47,696 bases of DNA from Verrucomicrobiota bacterium (GTDB lineage Bacteria; Chlamydiota; Chlamydiia; Chlamydiales; JAEYWL01). The stretch's first letter is position 1; every line of letters begins with the position of its first letter. Both the position numbers and the translations under genes were made by a program. The notes below the pieces were generated by a model. That model searched no databases. It had not been told where the DNA came from and was given only the letters and a program-made list of their open reading frames with translations. This document shows, in pieces, positions 1-9,367 of this stretch. Location of the stretch: positions 1 through 47,696 of the forward strand of contig JAEYWL010000009.1 in NCBI GenBank assembly GCA_023428915.1, in the 5' to 3' direction.

Positions 1-1
1 C

Positions 2-1447
2 CGTGTGGGTCTAGGGAGGCCCTTAGTTCCCGATGTGTTTGAGCAGCAAACTTCAGCGCAAACATCGGTGGCTAAGGAAGGCCTTGGCCTTGTGCAAAAT
101 ACCCTGGATATGACGTTTGCAGAACTGGGCAGGAATGTATGGAAATATTCCTCTTCTCCCTCAAAGCCTTCTATCCCTCTTTTTGTATTTCAAGAGGTGG
201 TGCATTCCGAAAGAAAAGAATCCTCCAAGCTTGAGCAGCAACGCTTGAAGCAATTGTTTGAGGATATGCCTTTATCAATTAAAGAGAAATTGCGGGAGGA
301 TGCCGAAAAACCTGCTGAGGAAAGAGACCCTTTCTGGGCAGTAGTGGAACAGGTCTTGAAGTTTGGGGCTAAAGCGCTAACCTGGATAGAGGAAATTGAG
401 GCGCAGCCCCGGGATGCTTTTACCGAAAACACTTTCAGGCATAGCTTAATCGTTGATTTCGCACTAAAAAACTGGCTGGATATGGCAAAAGAAATGCAAG
501 CACATACAACTTATCTTCCAAATGAACCGCTGAGCAAGGCCATTATTTTTTCAGAAACCTTGCTCAATGGCCAGGCTGCTGCTGCCTTTCAACTGCTGCC
601 GGACCTCAAAGAACTGCATGCTTTATGCCAGCAAAAAAAACTTCCCGGAATTCCCGGCATTACCAGCCAACTGCTCGATCAGCTTATAAGCTTAGCCACA
701 GCCAAATCCCATCAAGCCCTAAGCCCTTATTTGTTCGCTCTGGACCTTGTATTTAGAAAAGACACTATTTTCGGCTCTTTTCATACCTCCATTTTTAAAT
801 ATTTAGGCCAATCGGCCTATGAACAACCCGTATTGCAAAAATCTATTGAAAATTTCAGCAAATTGCTCGTTGTAAGTTTTGCTGCGGCAGTACTAGAAGC
901 CAGCGGGCTAGAAAACGGGGCCTATTCCATTGAAATGCAACCAAAGATTGATTCTACAAGCGGCTGGGCCCTGCAGCTTTCTTCGTGCTTAATCGCTTCG
1001 TCAGACTTTTATTTTGAACTCTTAAAGGAAATTACCCGCCAATTAGGGCCTGCTCCGGCCTGGTTTTGCCCTGCTGTCTCGGTAATCCTTATGCAGGAAT
1101 TAATTTTAGCCGGAGCAAGAGGGAATAAACGGATTCAGAGCGCAGCTCCCCTTTTGCGTGGCATGCGTCATGCATTAGAGGAAAAGCTGGCATTTATTAA
1201 ACATTTGGAATTTGAGATGGCAGATTTTGCTACCTTGCTTACGCAGGCATACTTGGCCATAAAAAAAGGCAGTTCAGCAGGCTATCTGCAGGCATTTGAA
1301 AACGGATTAACGCTCCTGGAAATAAATAAACTCGATCTCCTGACAGAAACAGACCAGCCTATTGATTCGACACGGGAGTTCCTTCGCGCCTGCCACCAAG
1401 TTAGCCGAGAGCAGGGCATATCAACAATTATAAGTCAGGCTGCCTAA
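2..1447 (+). CDS. Unknown protein of the translocator operon, 5' end cut by window edge
   Basis: The reading frame is open from base 2, so the gene probably starts outside the window; the GTG at 5 has no ribosome binding site in view and is unlikely to be the start. About 480 residues are visible. They are mostly helical and rich in Leu, Ala and Glu, with no signal peptide and no clear membrane segment. I do not recognise the family. It ends 18 bases before the LcrH-type chaperone gene and runs in the same direction, so it is probably co-transcribed with the chaperone and the CopB/CopD translocators. That position suggests a T3SS substrate, gatekeeper or accessory protein, but this is inference from context only. 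In Chlamydia the gene between the lcrH and copB homologues (CT577) is much smaller and is not an obvious match. Confidence 0.7.
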   Translation, partial: RVGLGRPLVPDVFEQQTSAQTSVAKEGLGLVQNTLDMTFAELGRNVWKYSSSPSKPSIPLFVFQEVVHSERKESSKLEQQRLKQLFEDMPLSIKEKLREDAEKPAEERDPFWAVVEQVLKFGAKALTWIEEIEAQPRDAFTENTFRHSLIVDFALKNWLDMAKEMQAHTTYLPNEPLSKAIIFSETLLNGQAAAAFQLLPDLKELHALCQQKKLPGIPGITSQLLDQLISLATAKSHQALSPYLFALDLVFRKDTIFGSFHTSIFKYLGQSAYEQPVLQKSIENFSKLLVVSFAAAVLEASGLENGAYSIEMQPKIDSTSGWALQLSSCLIASSDFYFELLKEITRQLGPAPAWFCPAVSVILMQELILAGARGNKRIQSAAPLLRGMRHALEEKLAFIKHLEFEMADFATLLTQAYLAIKKGSSAGYLQAFENGLTLLEINKLDLLTETDQPIDSTREFLRACHQVSREQGISTIISQAA

Positions 1448-1465
1448 CCATCATGAGGTTTTTCT

Positions 1466-2032
1466 ATGGAAAGGGATGAGGAAGTGTGGAATGCGATCAA
1501 AAAAATTGGGGAATCGCACAAGGATGAGGTAAAAAAAGGCACCCATAAAATCGTAGAAAACATGTTCCAAAACGGAATGATGCCAAAAAATGCATTGGGT
1601 GTCAGCGACCAGCAAGCCGAGCAGCTCTATACGCAAGCTTACCAGCTTTTTAACAGCGGCAATTACAGGGCGGCCATGCACTTATTCGATGTGCTGATCT
1701 TGCTGGATGTCACACAACCTAAGTACATGTTCGGCTTAGCCGCCTGCCGTCATATGCTAGGGGATTTTGAAGATGCAGCAGACACCTATATGGGCTGCGC
1801 CATGCTGGATCCGGAAAACCCAGTCCCATTTTTTCACGCATCTGACTGCTGGATGCAGTTAAACGAACCTCACTCTGCCTTAGTGTGTTTGCGCATGACT
1901 GTACGCCGTTCAGGCGATAATGAATCCTATGCCACCATTAAAGACCGGGCCTTATTGACAATTCAAGCCTTAGAAAAACAGCTGATGGAAGAAAGCCAGC
2001 CGGCTGTTCCCAATGAAGGAGGCGCATCATGA
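1466..2032 (+). CDS. lcrH: T3SS translocator chaperone, SycD/LcrH (SctB/SctE class II chaperone) family
   Basis: This 188-residue TPR protein should hold the hydrophobic translocators CopB and CopD soluble in the cytoplasm before export. Residues about 50-150 form three TPR-like helix pairs (a QAYQLFNSGNYRAAMHLF stretch, then LAACRHMLGDFEDAADTY, then HASDCWMQLNEPHSALVCL), the arrangement of SycD/IpgC/LcrH. It is slightly longer than Yersinia LcrH (about 168). The ATG at 1466 follows a GAGG box about 7 bases upstream. The stop codon overlaps the copB start (ATGA at 2029-2032), implying translational coupling with its main client. The chaperone-then-translocator order is the usual one in T3SS operons. 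Confidence 0.9.
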   Translation: MERDEEVWNAIKKIGESHKDEVKKGTHKIVENMFQNGMMPKNALGVSDQQAEQLYTQAYQLFNSGNYRAAMHLFDVLILLDVTQPKYMFGLAACRHMLGDFEDAADTYMGCAMLDPENPVPFFHASDCWMQLNEPHSALVCLRMTVRRSGDNESYATIKDRALLTIQALEKQLMEESQPAVPNEGGAS

Positions 2033-4548
2033 ATGACTTAAGCCGTCTTCAACTCGACAAAATTTCAACAACGCAAATCTTCAAGCAAGAGGGCGCCGCC
2101 GCTCCAACCCGTCCGCGGGATACTGACGACATTTCGAAATCTTCCCATGACAAAACAAGCATTAATAACTCCCAAAGCAGTTCCGTCCCAAAATTATCGG
2201 CTCCGGATAACACATCGACTGCACAAGGCTCTTCGCAATTTCCTCAAACAGGTACCGCTTCTGCTGAAAATTCCTTATCGCAAATTGAACAGCAAATGTT
2301 CACCCTTCTCGAAACCGAACTATTGGAAACTTTGGTCCAGGAAAACGCCGATAAGCCGGATGCGCAAAAAACAGCTTCCCAAATGGCTCAAAATGCCCTT
2401 ACGCAGCATATGCAGACGCATGGCAGCCTGCCTGAAAGCGCCCGGGCGCAAGCATTCGCCAGTGTATGCGAGGACCTCTTACGCAAAGCGCAAGGTAAAA
2501 AGCCGGGCATCGATGATAAATTAGGCCCGATCCGTGCAAAATCAGCGGCTGCTACCAATCCAGAGATAGAAGTCCTTGAAGAACTCCTGCGTCAAACTAA
2601 TGCCAATGAAGGGCAAAGTCCGGAGAAAGCTGCCCGCAATGCTGCAAATGATGCCTTGGCTTCAATTTCTAGAAATATGCCCAATATCCCCTACGATGAA
2701 GACAATCCCATCTTAAGTAAAATCGCTTTAACTTCAGCTGCCCTGGAACTGGCCATTGCCGAACAGTTAGGCAGCAGCTCTATATCAAAAGCTTACGGAA
2801 AAGGAGTCGTTGAAGGGCTGCAGCTGGGCAACATGGCCTTGCAGTTCTTGCAGTACGCATCAAAAATTACAGCTACGCCGGAAGCCGCTAAAGCCAATCG
2901 AAGCCGGCTGCTTTCAACCGTGCAAGGTGCGCTTAAAACGATGAGCGACACCATGGAGGAAGCAAAGCAAGTTTTGCTAGCCTTCCCAGAGCCTGCTGCG
3001 GCAGGCACGCATCATGGCGGCAGAAAATCGTCTGCCGGCGGTGTTTCAAATGACAGTGATGATAGCCAGGCAATAGAAGAACAGCAAATAAAAGACCAAG
3101 AGCTTGAGGATGAGGAGGAGCAGCAGCGGGTGCAGGAAGATGCAGCCAAAAGCTCTGAAAAAACTGCTGTCTCTCAAGATGGTAAAACAGAAGGCAAAGG
3201 CAGCGGCGCTGACTCTTTTACTCCCGGCGTCAAAGACTCAGGCAAATCTGATCATGTACAGCATAAAGGCAAAAGCGGCGATGACACTGTGCATGGTAAA
3301 GATAGCAAAGGCGGCAGTGTAAATGAAAAAGATGGCGCTGGAGATAACGACGGTATCACAGCAAACATCCCCGGCTTTGATCTCTCGCAGTTCGGCTTCA
3401 ACAAAGCGGGCGTGCCTCAAACGACTTTGCAGTTCATGGCCTTTATCACAGCTGTTATTTCCGCCTTGCAAACCATGCTTGCGACCATGGCAGAATCTGA
3501 TATGCAGCAAGACTCCTTGATTGAAAAAGCGCAGCAGGATGCGACTAAAAATCAGTATGACAAAACCATGGCGCAGCTTAAGCAGCAGATGAATCAGGCG
3601 ATAGAGGCCAACTCGCCTCTTATGCGCTTCTTAAAAATCTTTATTTCCATTTTTGCCTTTGGCATAGCCCTCGTCCTGACCATTCCCACAGGCGGCGCCT
3701 CCTGGGGCGAGTTTTTAATGGCGATAGCTGTCATGGTAGCCATACAAGTCGCAACTCAGGTGCTTTCTTCTACAGGCGCCTTGCAAAAACTATTTACAGA
3801 CATAGGCGATGCCATTGATAAGGCCCTAGGCAAAAAAGCCCCTGCCTGGCTGCAGGATTTAGTAAAAGTACTGGTTATGGCGGTAATTATAGCGGCTGTT
3901 GCCCTGGCAGGCGGCGAAGCTGCCGGGCAAGTGACTTCTGCGTTTGTACAAGCCACTATTAAGACTGCTGTCTTGCAAACGACAATACTGCTGGTGCAGT
4001 CCTCAGGCATTGTAACCGATGCGGTGGCAGGCATTGCCTCGGCGGCCAACGCCAGTCAAAAGGCAACGCAAATTTCTGAAGATGTGGCCAACGTCATTGC
4101 TTCCTTAGTCATGGCAGGCATTTCCTTCAAACTTTCCACTGATATCCTGGGCGACGTACCGCAAAATATGGAATCCGAAGACACTGAAGCCGGCCAGGAG
4201 CTCAAGCAGCAGATAGAAAAATTTGTTGCGCAAATGAAACAAGCTGCAAAAGTCTTGCAAGTAACCACAAGCACCTTGCAAGCTACGGACAGCGTTCTTT
4301 CGGGGGTCAGCACCATGCAAGAAGCTGAAAATGAGAAAAAAATAGCGGAAATCCAAAAAATGGTAGCCATAATTAAAGCCATTATTGAGATCCTGCAAGA
4401 GATGCTGCAAAACTTGCAAGGGCCCAGCGGTTCGCAAGGATTGGTCCAGCTGCAAGCTGATTTAAGCAGCCTCTTTACCAATATTATAAAATCCAATGAA
4501 CAAACAGTCCAAAGCCTAATGGCTGCAACACAAGGTTCAGGTGCATAA
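2029..4548 (+). CDS. copB: T3SS translocator CopB (SctE-like, large hydrophobic translocator)
   Basis: This protein is predicted to insert in the host membrane as the major pore-forming translocator. It has 839 residues, longer than Chlamydia CopB (around 490). Residues 1-330 are polar, Ala/Gln/Ser-rich and helical. Residues about 335-445 form a highly charged, low-complexity linker (acidic run, then Gly/Lys/Asp/Ser-rich). Hydrophobic helices lie near 467-490, 537-585 and 612-645 and are separated by amphipathic segments, as in YopB/IpaB proteins. The C-terminus (about 715-839) is predicted coiled coil. The start overlaps the chaperone stop and has AAGGAGG just upstream. Expression is probably tied to the chaperone gene. 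The family call rests on the paired hydrophobic segments, the chaperone upstream and copD downstream. Confidence 0.88.
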   Translation: MNDLSRLQLDKISTTQIFKQEGAAAPTRPRDTDDISKSSHDKTSINNSQSSSVPKLSAPDNTSTAQGSSQFPQTGTASAENSLSQIEQQMFTLLETELLETLVQENADKPDAQKTASQMAQNALTQHMQTHGSLPESARAQAFASVCEDLLRKAQGKKPGIDDKLGPIRAKSAAATNPEIEVLEELLRQTNANEGQSPEKAARNAANDALASISRNMPNIPYDEDNPILSKIALTSAALELAIAEQLGSSSISKAYGKGVVEGLQLGNMALQFLQYASKITATPEAAKANRSRLLSTVQGALKTMSDTMEEAKQVLLAFPEPAAAGTHHGGRKSSAGGVSNDSDDSQAIEEQQIKDQELEDEEEQQRVQEDAAKSSEKTAVSQDGKTEGKGSGADSFTPGVKDSGKSDHVQHKGKSGDDTVHGKDSKGGSVNEKDGAGDNDGITANIPGFDLSQFGFNKAGVPQTTLQFMAFITAVISALQTMLATMAESDMQQDSLIEKAQQDATKNQYDKTMAQLKQQMNQAIEANSPLMRFLKIFISIFAFGIALVLTIPTGGASWGEFLMAIAVMVAIQVATQVLSSTGALQKLFTDIGDAIDKALGKKAPAWLQDLVKVLVMAVIIAAVALAGGEAAGQVTSAFVQATIKTAVLQTTILLVQSSGIVTDAVAGIASAANASQKATQISEDVANVIASLVMAGISFKLSTDILGDVPQNMESEDTEAGQELKQQIEKFVAQMKQAAKVLQVTTSTLQATDSVLSGVSTMQEAENEKKIAEIQKMVAIIKAIIEILQEMLQNLQGPSGSQGLVQLQADLSSLFTNIIKSNEQTVQSLMAATQGSGA

Positions 4549-4565
4549 ATTTTAAGGAGTAGGTT

Positions 4566-6470
4566 ATGGGAAATACTATCAACAATCTTCCTGACCCAAG
4601 CAATATCAAAAATGCTACGGGGTCGACTACCGGCTCATCCGCTTCGGAAACCGTTGCTGCCAAATTAAAAAAAGGGCAGATGCCTTCAAGCGTCGAGCTG
4701 ACGGAGGCTTTTTCAGAATTTAAAGCAACTTTGACCAGCGTCATGCAAACCAGCACGCCTGAAAGCAGCCCAACGGAAAGCACTGAAAAACAAGATGTCA
4801 TCAGCGACTCGGCCTATGAGCTGTCCGAGCTGACTTCGGCAAATTGCCCGCAAAATATGGCCAAGCCTGAGCTTATTCCCGCCGCTAAAGCAGATATTAT
4901 CGGCCGGTCAAGCAGCAGCAGCCGCACCCCTGTGGCTTTGCACAAAAGCAATGATGACAATGGGGCGGCAGGCGTGTATGGAAACGCTTTTGCCGAGCTT
5001 CTAAAAACTAACGGCGGCCATGCCCATGAAAGCAAAGGCGTCGGCTCTGTAGATAGCGCTGGCTCAAAAGATGATGTTATCATAGGAGGCAAAGTACCAG
5101 ACCCCGTCTCTCCTGCTGAAAATCCTTGGTTAGACCAGACCATGCTGGCAGCACTGTTTATTTCAATGCTGGCCGTGATGGCTTTAGAAATGGAATCGCA
5201 ACTGGAGTCAGGGCTTCACTCGGCTGATCTGATGGTGCTCTCTGTCGCAACAGCCATTCAATCCGGCCAAGCCGGGGTTGCGGCCGCACAATCCAATTTA
5301 ACCGGCGCCATTTCACAAGCTTCCACTAACTTTGCCTCTGCCGGCGCCGACGTCGCCCAGGCTGCCTATACCGCAGGCGCCGACCAATGGGCCGAACAGC
5401 AGTACGCCGCCGAAACCGAAACCCTCAAAAACAACCCCAACTTCACCCTAGAGGGCTACACAAATGCTCAAAAGGATGTGACTGACCAACAGAAAACAGT
5501 AACTGACTTAAATCAAGCAATTCAAGACGCAGAGGCGCCAGGTACTGATGTAGGTAACTTAAAAACAGCTTCGCAAAACGCTCAACAAGCTGTTGAAGCC
5601 CAAAAAATTGAAGTAGATAAAGCCCAGCAGCAAGCTGATAGCGCAAAAGAGCTTCTTGATAAGGCAGAAAGCAATGCACAATTAGAAAAGGACAGATTGG
5701 AGGCTATGATTGCTGATAACGAAGCAGCAGCCCAGAACAATCAACCCGCCCCTTATCAAGGTTCGGAAGTGATTCTTCAACAACAAGAAGTCACTAATGC
5801 ACAAAATGAAGTAAATACCCTGAAAGCCCAATATGATGCAAAAGCTCAAAATTTACTTGACAGTCAGGCAGAGTTAACCCAGAAAACTAATATTGCAAAA
5901 TCATCTGAATCTACATACACGCAAGAAAAAGATAAACTGATTCAAGCTAAACAAACCGAGCTTAAAGCAGCTAACGATGAATTGGCTAAACGGCAAGTTG
6001 CATTGAAAAAAGTAACACCGGGCTTTGAACAAGCTAAAGCCTTACAGTCTTCTGGTGTACAAGCCACCGACGGTACACAACCATCAGCAAAACAAATAGC
6101 CCAGGATAATGACCTAAAACAAGTAGAAACAAAACAACAAGCTGAATACGATCGCAGACAAACGGATACCGTAAAAGCTAAGGGTGTAGAAAAACTGGCA
6201 GAACAGCGCATTACGATCATCAAAGCCTACACTGATGCCTTTAACCAATGCATGTCGGGCCTTGGCGCCATGGCGCCTGCTGCTGCTGCTGTACGGGCTG
6301 CTGAGTGGCAAATTTTGAAAAATGCTGCGGAAGCTGCATTAAGCATCATACAAGGTATGATCCAAACTACAGCCAGCTCAGAGCAAGCCTTTTTTAAAAA
6401 TATTGAAAGCCAAGCCCAATGGCTGCAACAGATCTCCCAACTCGATTCACAAATCGGCACCAGCCGTTAA
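4566..6470 (+). CDS. copD: T3SS translocator CopD (SctB-like, minor translocator)
   Basis: The second translocator subunit, expected to form the host-membrane pore with CopB. It has 634 residues, larger than Chlamydia CopD (around 440). Residues 1-185 are polar. One hydrophobic helix lies at about 190-212 (AALFISMLAVMALEMESQ). An Ala/Gly/Ser-rich stretch follows, then a long heptad-type coiled coil from about 300 to 550. The conserved-looking C-terminal helical end runs from about 555 to 634. ATG 4566 follows AAGGAG by 7 bases. The gap after copB is 17 bases, so the genes are in one operon. Codon use turns visibly AT-richer inside the coiled coil (about 5455-6220), then returns to GC-richer codons, which suggests an inserted or exchanged segment. 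Confidence 0.86.
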   Translation: MGNTINNLPDPSNIKNATGSTTGSSASETVAAKLKKGQMPSSVELTEAFSEFKATLTSVMQTSTPESSPTESTEKQDVISDSAYELSELTSANCPQNMAKPELIPAAKADIIGRSSSSSRTPVALHKSNDDNGAAGVYGNAFAELLKTNGGHAHESKGVGSVDSAGSKDDVIIGGKVPDPVSPAENPWLDQTMLAALFISMLAVMALEMESQLESGLHSADLMVLSVATAIQSGQAGVAAAQSNLTGAISQASTNFASAGADVAQAAYTAGADQWAEQQYAAETETLKNNPNFTLEGYTNAQKDVTDQQKTVTDLNQAIQDAEAPGTDVGNLKTASQNAQQAVEAQKIEVDKAQQQADSAKELLDKAESNAQLEKDRLEAMIADNEAAAQNNQPAPYQGSEVILQQQEVTNAQNEVNTLKAQYDAKAQNLLDSQAELTQKTNIAKSSESTYTQEKDKLIQAKQTELKAANDELAKRQVALKKVTPGFEQAKALQSSGVQATDGTQPSAKQIAQDNDLKQVETKQQAEYDRRQTDTVKAKGVEKLAEQRITIIKAYTDAFNQCMSGLGAMAPAAAAVRAAEWQILKNAAEAALSIIQGMIQTTASSEQAFFKNIESQAQWLQQISQLDSQIGTSR

Positions 6471-6570
6471 AACAGGTGCCTTTAATTGAGCGGAGATTTA
6501 TAACCAGTAGCATAAGAACAAACGCTGACTAGGTTAATAGATGAGTCGCGGAAGCGGCTAAAGCATTAAA

Positions 6571-6721
6571 AAGTAATTTGGAGTGCGGCGACTTGTCGCC
6601 GCTTTTGCCGGGTTCGACTTGTCGAACCCTTCAGATTAGAGTTAAAAAGTCGTTTTTTATGTTTCGACAAGTCGAACATTAACAAAGCGGCGCCGAGTCG
6701 CCGCACTCCAAATTATTGCTT
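6571..6721. repeat. Nested palindromic (MITE-like) element in the 6471-6793 gene-free gap
   Basis: The 323-base gap between copD and the next gene has no credible ORF. It holds a 151-base element bounded by inverted arms of about 32-35 bases (6571-6605 and 6684-6721), matching apart from a few bases. Each arm contains its own palindrome (left: GCGGCGAC-tt-GTCGCCGC). The centre holds two further palindromes, GGGTTCGAC-tt-GTCGAACCC and a related copy around 6662-6678. Such GCGGCGAC-type palindromes look like dispersed non-autonomous repeats. In RNA the element would fold into a large branched hairpin and could also stop or protect transcripts. The rest of the gap shows nothing recognisable. Confidence 0.85.
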
Positions 6722-6793
6722 ATTTTGACGACAATGGGCTTACGCCGCTTTTGCGCCTAATTCAGACTTCTAAAACAAGAAACAGGAAACACT

Positions 6794-7198
6794 ATGGCTG
6801 TCACCACTATGCAAGACTTGCTCTCTCAATTGGCGAATGACCTGAAGGTCGATTCCGACTTCGCAACGGACAAACCGGGCCTCTATTCCATCCCCTTTGA
6901 AGAAGACACCACTGTGGAAATCATCGAATTGCAACAAGGGATTTTGTTTACTGCCGTTATCTGTCCTGTGCCCGGTAAAAAACAAGAAGATTTCTATACC
7001 CAAGCGCTGCTTGGCAATCTGTTTGGCCAAGGCACATTGGGCTCCGTTGTTGGAATTACGGCTGATGGTAAAAATGTGGCCATTTCTAGAGAAATTCCGA
7101 AAATCACTGATTATAAAAACTTTAGAAATAATTTGGAAGATTTTCTAAATGCTCTTGATTTTTGGCGCGATGAAGCCCGCCAAAGGGAAAACAGCTGA
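6794..7198 (+). CDS. scc4: T3SS class I chaperone, Scc4-like (CT663 position)
   Basis: A 134-residue acidic alpha/beta protein with the CesT/SycE-like layout: an N-terminal helix (MQDLLSQLANDLKVD), beta strands around 30-60, a loop and helix (FYTQALLGNLFGQ) and a long C-terminal helix. In Chlamydia the gene in this place, CT663, encodes Scc4, which works with Scc1 as a chaperone of CopN and has also been reported to bind RNA polymerase sigma-66. Size (133-134 residues), fold pattern and position just before cdsD all agree. ATG 6794 follows AGGAAA at normal spacing. Whether the polymerase-binding activity is kept here cannot be judged from the sequence. Confidence 0.75.
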   Translation: MAVTTMQDLLSQLANDLKVDSDFATDKPGLYSIPFEEDTTVEIIELQQGILFTAVICPVPGKKQEDFYTQALLGNLFGQGTLGSVVGITADGKNVAISREIPKITDYKNFRNNLEDFLNALDFWRDEARQRENS

Positions 7199-7280
7199 GC
7201 GCCTAAAATTTCTTTTATAATTCACGATTTAAACTATTAATCTTTTTACACTTAAATTTTTGCTTAATTTGGCATAAAAC

Positions 7281-7310
7281 TTGCTTTTCAACTAAGAAGC
7301 GAATTATAAT
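7281..7310 (+). promoter_or_regulatory. Putative sigma-66 promoter of the cdsD operon
   Basis: TTGCTT at 7281-7286 and a perfect TATAAT at 7305-7310 are separated by 18 bases, 34 bases before the cdsD ATG. It would start the main apparatus operon separately from scc4. No operator is evident. Confidence 0.5.
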
Positions 7311-7344
7311 AGTTTGACGTGATTGTTAGGAATTGGGGAGAAAT

Positions 7345-9267
7345 ATGCCTATGACGGCTAAATTAATAGCGGAAGAAGGATTACTCAAAGGGCTGGTTCT
7401 TTCAATGGACGAAGGCCAAGAATGGGTTATTGGGAGAGATCCTGATGAAGCTAAACTCGTTGTAGCTGATCCTTCCGCTTCCAGAAGACATGTCATCTGC
7501 AGAAATACCGATCGCGGCTTAGAGATTGAAAATTTAAGCACTACTAATCCTTTATTTTTAAATGATGAAGAAATACATGGCCCCCGTTTATTAAAGCAGG
7601 GAGATGCTGTTAAAATAGGCAATACCTTATTTCGCTTCTACAATGAAACTGCAGCACAAGTTACTGATCTTACCCCTCCCCAAGAACAACCAGCTCCTAA
7701 TGAATCCAACGAATCCCCCCCACCAGTCAAAGAAGAAGAATCCCCTATGGAAGTAGCCGAAGAAGAAAAAGAAGAAGTCAAACACGACTCTGTATTTGCT
7801 GATGAAGATGAGCTTGGCCCGGAAGATGGCGAAATTGCTCAGGTTAATTTTGACTTATTAGATACAAGCCGCTGGCTGTTAAAAGTGGTTGCCGGCCCTA
7901 ACAATGGGGCTGAATTTTCGATGCAGCCTGAAACCTCTTATGTGATCGGCACAGACCCGGCTACTTGCGACATTGTCTTTCACGATGTAAGCGTTTCGCG
8001 TCAACATGCACGCATCACTGTTTCAAAAGAAGAAAGCCTGACTCTTGAAGACCTGAAAAGCCGGAATGGAACCACAGTAGACGGCAAACCTATTATGGGA
8101 ACAGTGAATTTAGCCCCTAACATGCTGGTTTCCATGGGCACAACCACCTTTCTCGTCTACGATCGCGAAGGTGAACGCCATACCATTATTTCTCCCTTAT
8201 TGCCGGCTATTGTAAAAGTCTTGCAGCAAGAAGAGGAAAAAAAACACGAAGCCGAGAAAGAAGGGCCTGCAGTCGAAGCGGCTCTGGCAGCTGCTGCCAA
8301 AGCCGCAGCTTCTACAGGGTCTGCAACTGAGACGCCTCCTCCTGCCTCCGCCAAGAATCACCAAGCGACATCTTTTCACACTTTAGTGTTTCTCTTAATA
8401 GCCACCGGACTGTTCGTTTTGGCGGGCATGGGTACAACCCTTCTTTTCCGGACTCAAACAGTTGAAGTGCAAAAAATTGACTATGACAAAGAAATCGCCA
8501 ACGCCTTGGCTTCATTCCCTGAGATCAATTGGAGTTTCAATAAATCTACAGGCAAACTGTTACTCATAGGACATGTCTTAACAACGGTTGACCGCAATCA
8601 GTTGGCATACAACTTGCAAGGATTAACCTTCATAAACAGTATAGACGATAACATTGTAGTGGATGAGTATATTTGGCAGGAAACGAATCAGATCCTCTCT
8701 AAAAACCCTAGCTGGAGAGGGGTCGCTTTACACTCTCCCGCTCCTGGTAAATTCGTTCTAACTGGTTATTTACAAACTAGAAAGCAAGGCGAGCAATTAT
8801 CTTCTTATCTGATACAGAATTTCCCTTATCTGGATCGCTTGGATAAGAAAGTTATTATTGAAGAAGATGTGCTGGCTCAGATTAATTCAATCCTCGAAGA
8901 CAGCGACTTTAGGGACATTGTAGTAAAAATTGCAAACCAGGGTGAAGTGACGATTAGCGGCTCTATTCCAAATGGAAGGAAAGCAGCTCTTGATAAAGCT
9001 ATAGAGGCTATCCGAGCCACGAACGGAGTAAGGGTGCTAAAGAATTTTGTGGCTGAACTGCCGCCGGATGAATTGATTGTAAATATTAGCAAGTCCTACA
9101 AAGTCACAGGAACTTCAGTACGCGGCAACGGGCAAATTATGGTAGTTGTCAATGGACGGATTCTCGGCAAAGGGGACCAGATAGACAATATGACAGTAAC
9201 AGAAATTACACCGAATGAAGTGTTTCTAGAGAGAAACGGAACAAAATACAGAATTGATTATAAATAG
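7345..9267 (+). CDS. cdsD: T3SS inner-membrane ring protein CdsD (SctD) with two FHA domains
   Basis: Forms the outer of the two inner-membrane rings of the basal body. Using the ATG at 7345 (GGGGAG 4 bases upstream; the TTG at 7333 lies before this box) the protein has 640 residues. Two FHA domains are visible, at about 10-105 (VIGRDPDEAKLVVADPSASRR pattern) and 175-275 (VIGTDP, then SVSRQHARI, then LKSRNGT). Ser and Arg of both phosphothreonine-binding loops are present. An acidic and then Ala-rich linker leads to one transmembrane helix at about 343-365. The periplasmic part (370-640) has repeated ring-building/BON-like modules. Two FHA domains are a chlamydial trait and may receive phosphorylation from the kinase encoded downstream in the same cluster. 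Confidence 0.93.
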   Translation: MPMTAKLIAEEGLLKGLVLSMDEGQEWVIGRDPDEAKLVVADPSASRRHVICRNTDRGLEIENLSTTNPLFLNDEEIHGPRLLKQGDAVKIGNTLFRFYNETAAQVTDLTPPQEQPAPNESNESPPPVKEEESPMEVAEEEKEEVKHDSVFADEDELGPEDGEIAQVNFDLLDTSRWLLKVVAGPNNGAEFSMQPETSYVIGTDPATCDIVFHDVSVSRQHARITVSKEESLTLEDLKSRNGTTVDGKPIMGTVNLAPNMLVSMGTTTFLVYDREGERHTIISPLLPAIVKVLQQEEEKKHEAEKEGPAVEAALAAAAKAAASTGSATETPPPASAKNHQATSFHTLVFLLIATGLFVLAGMGTTLLFRTQTVEVQKIDYDKEIANALASFPEINWSFNKSTGKLLLIGHVLTTVDRNQLAYNLQGLTFINSIDDNIVVDEYIWQETNQILSKNPSWRGVALHSPAPGKFVLTGYLQTRKQGEQLSSYLIQNFPYLDRLDKKVIIEEDVLAQINSILEDSDFRDIVVKIANQGEVTISGSIPNGRKAALDKAIEAIRATNGVRVLKNFVAELPPDELIVNISKSYKVTGTSVRGNGQIMVVVNGRILGKGDQIDNMTVTEITPNEVFLERNGTKYRIDYK

Positions 9268-9367
9268 TAAAATATATTACAATAAAAATTAGAGGGAATA
9301 GTTAAACTTAGTTTAAAGAGAGTAGCAAAGAGAATTAAAGATCTTTTTAAGGGCGAGAGAGGTAAGC

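Noticed and set aside
6266..6279. 14-base perfect palindrome GGCGCCATGGCGCC inside copD
   Set aside because: Explained by the coding of Gly-Ala-Met-Ala-Pro; nothing else supports a site.
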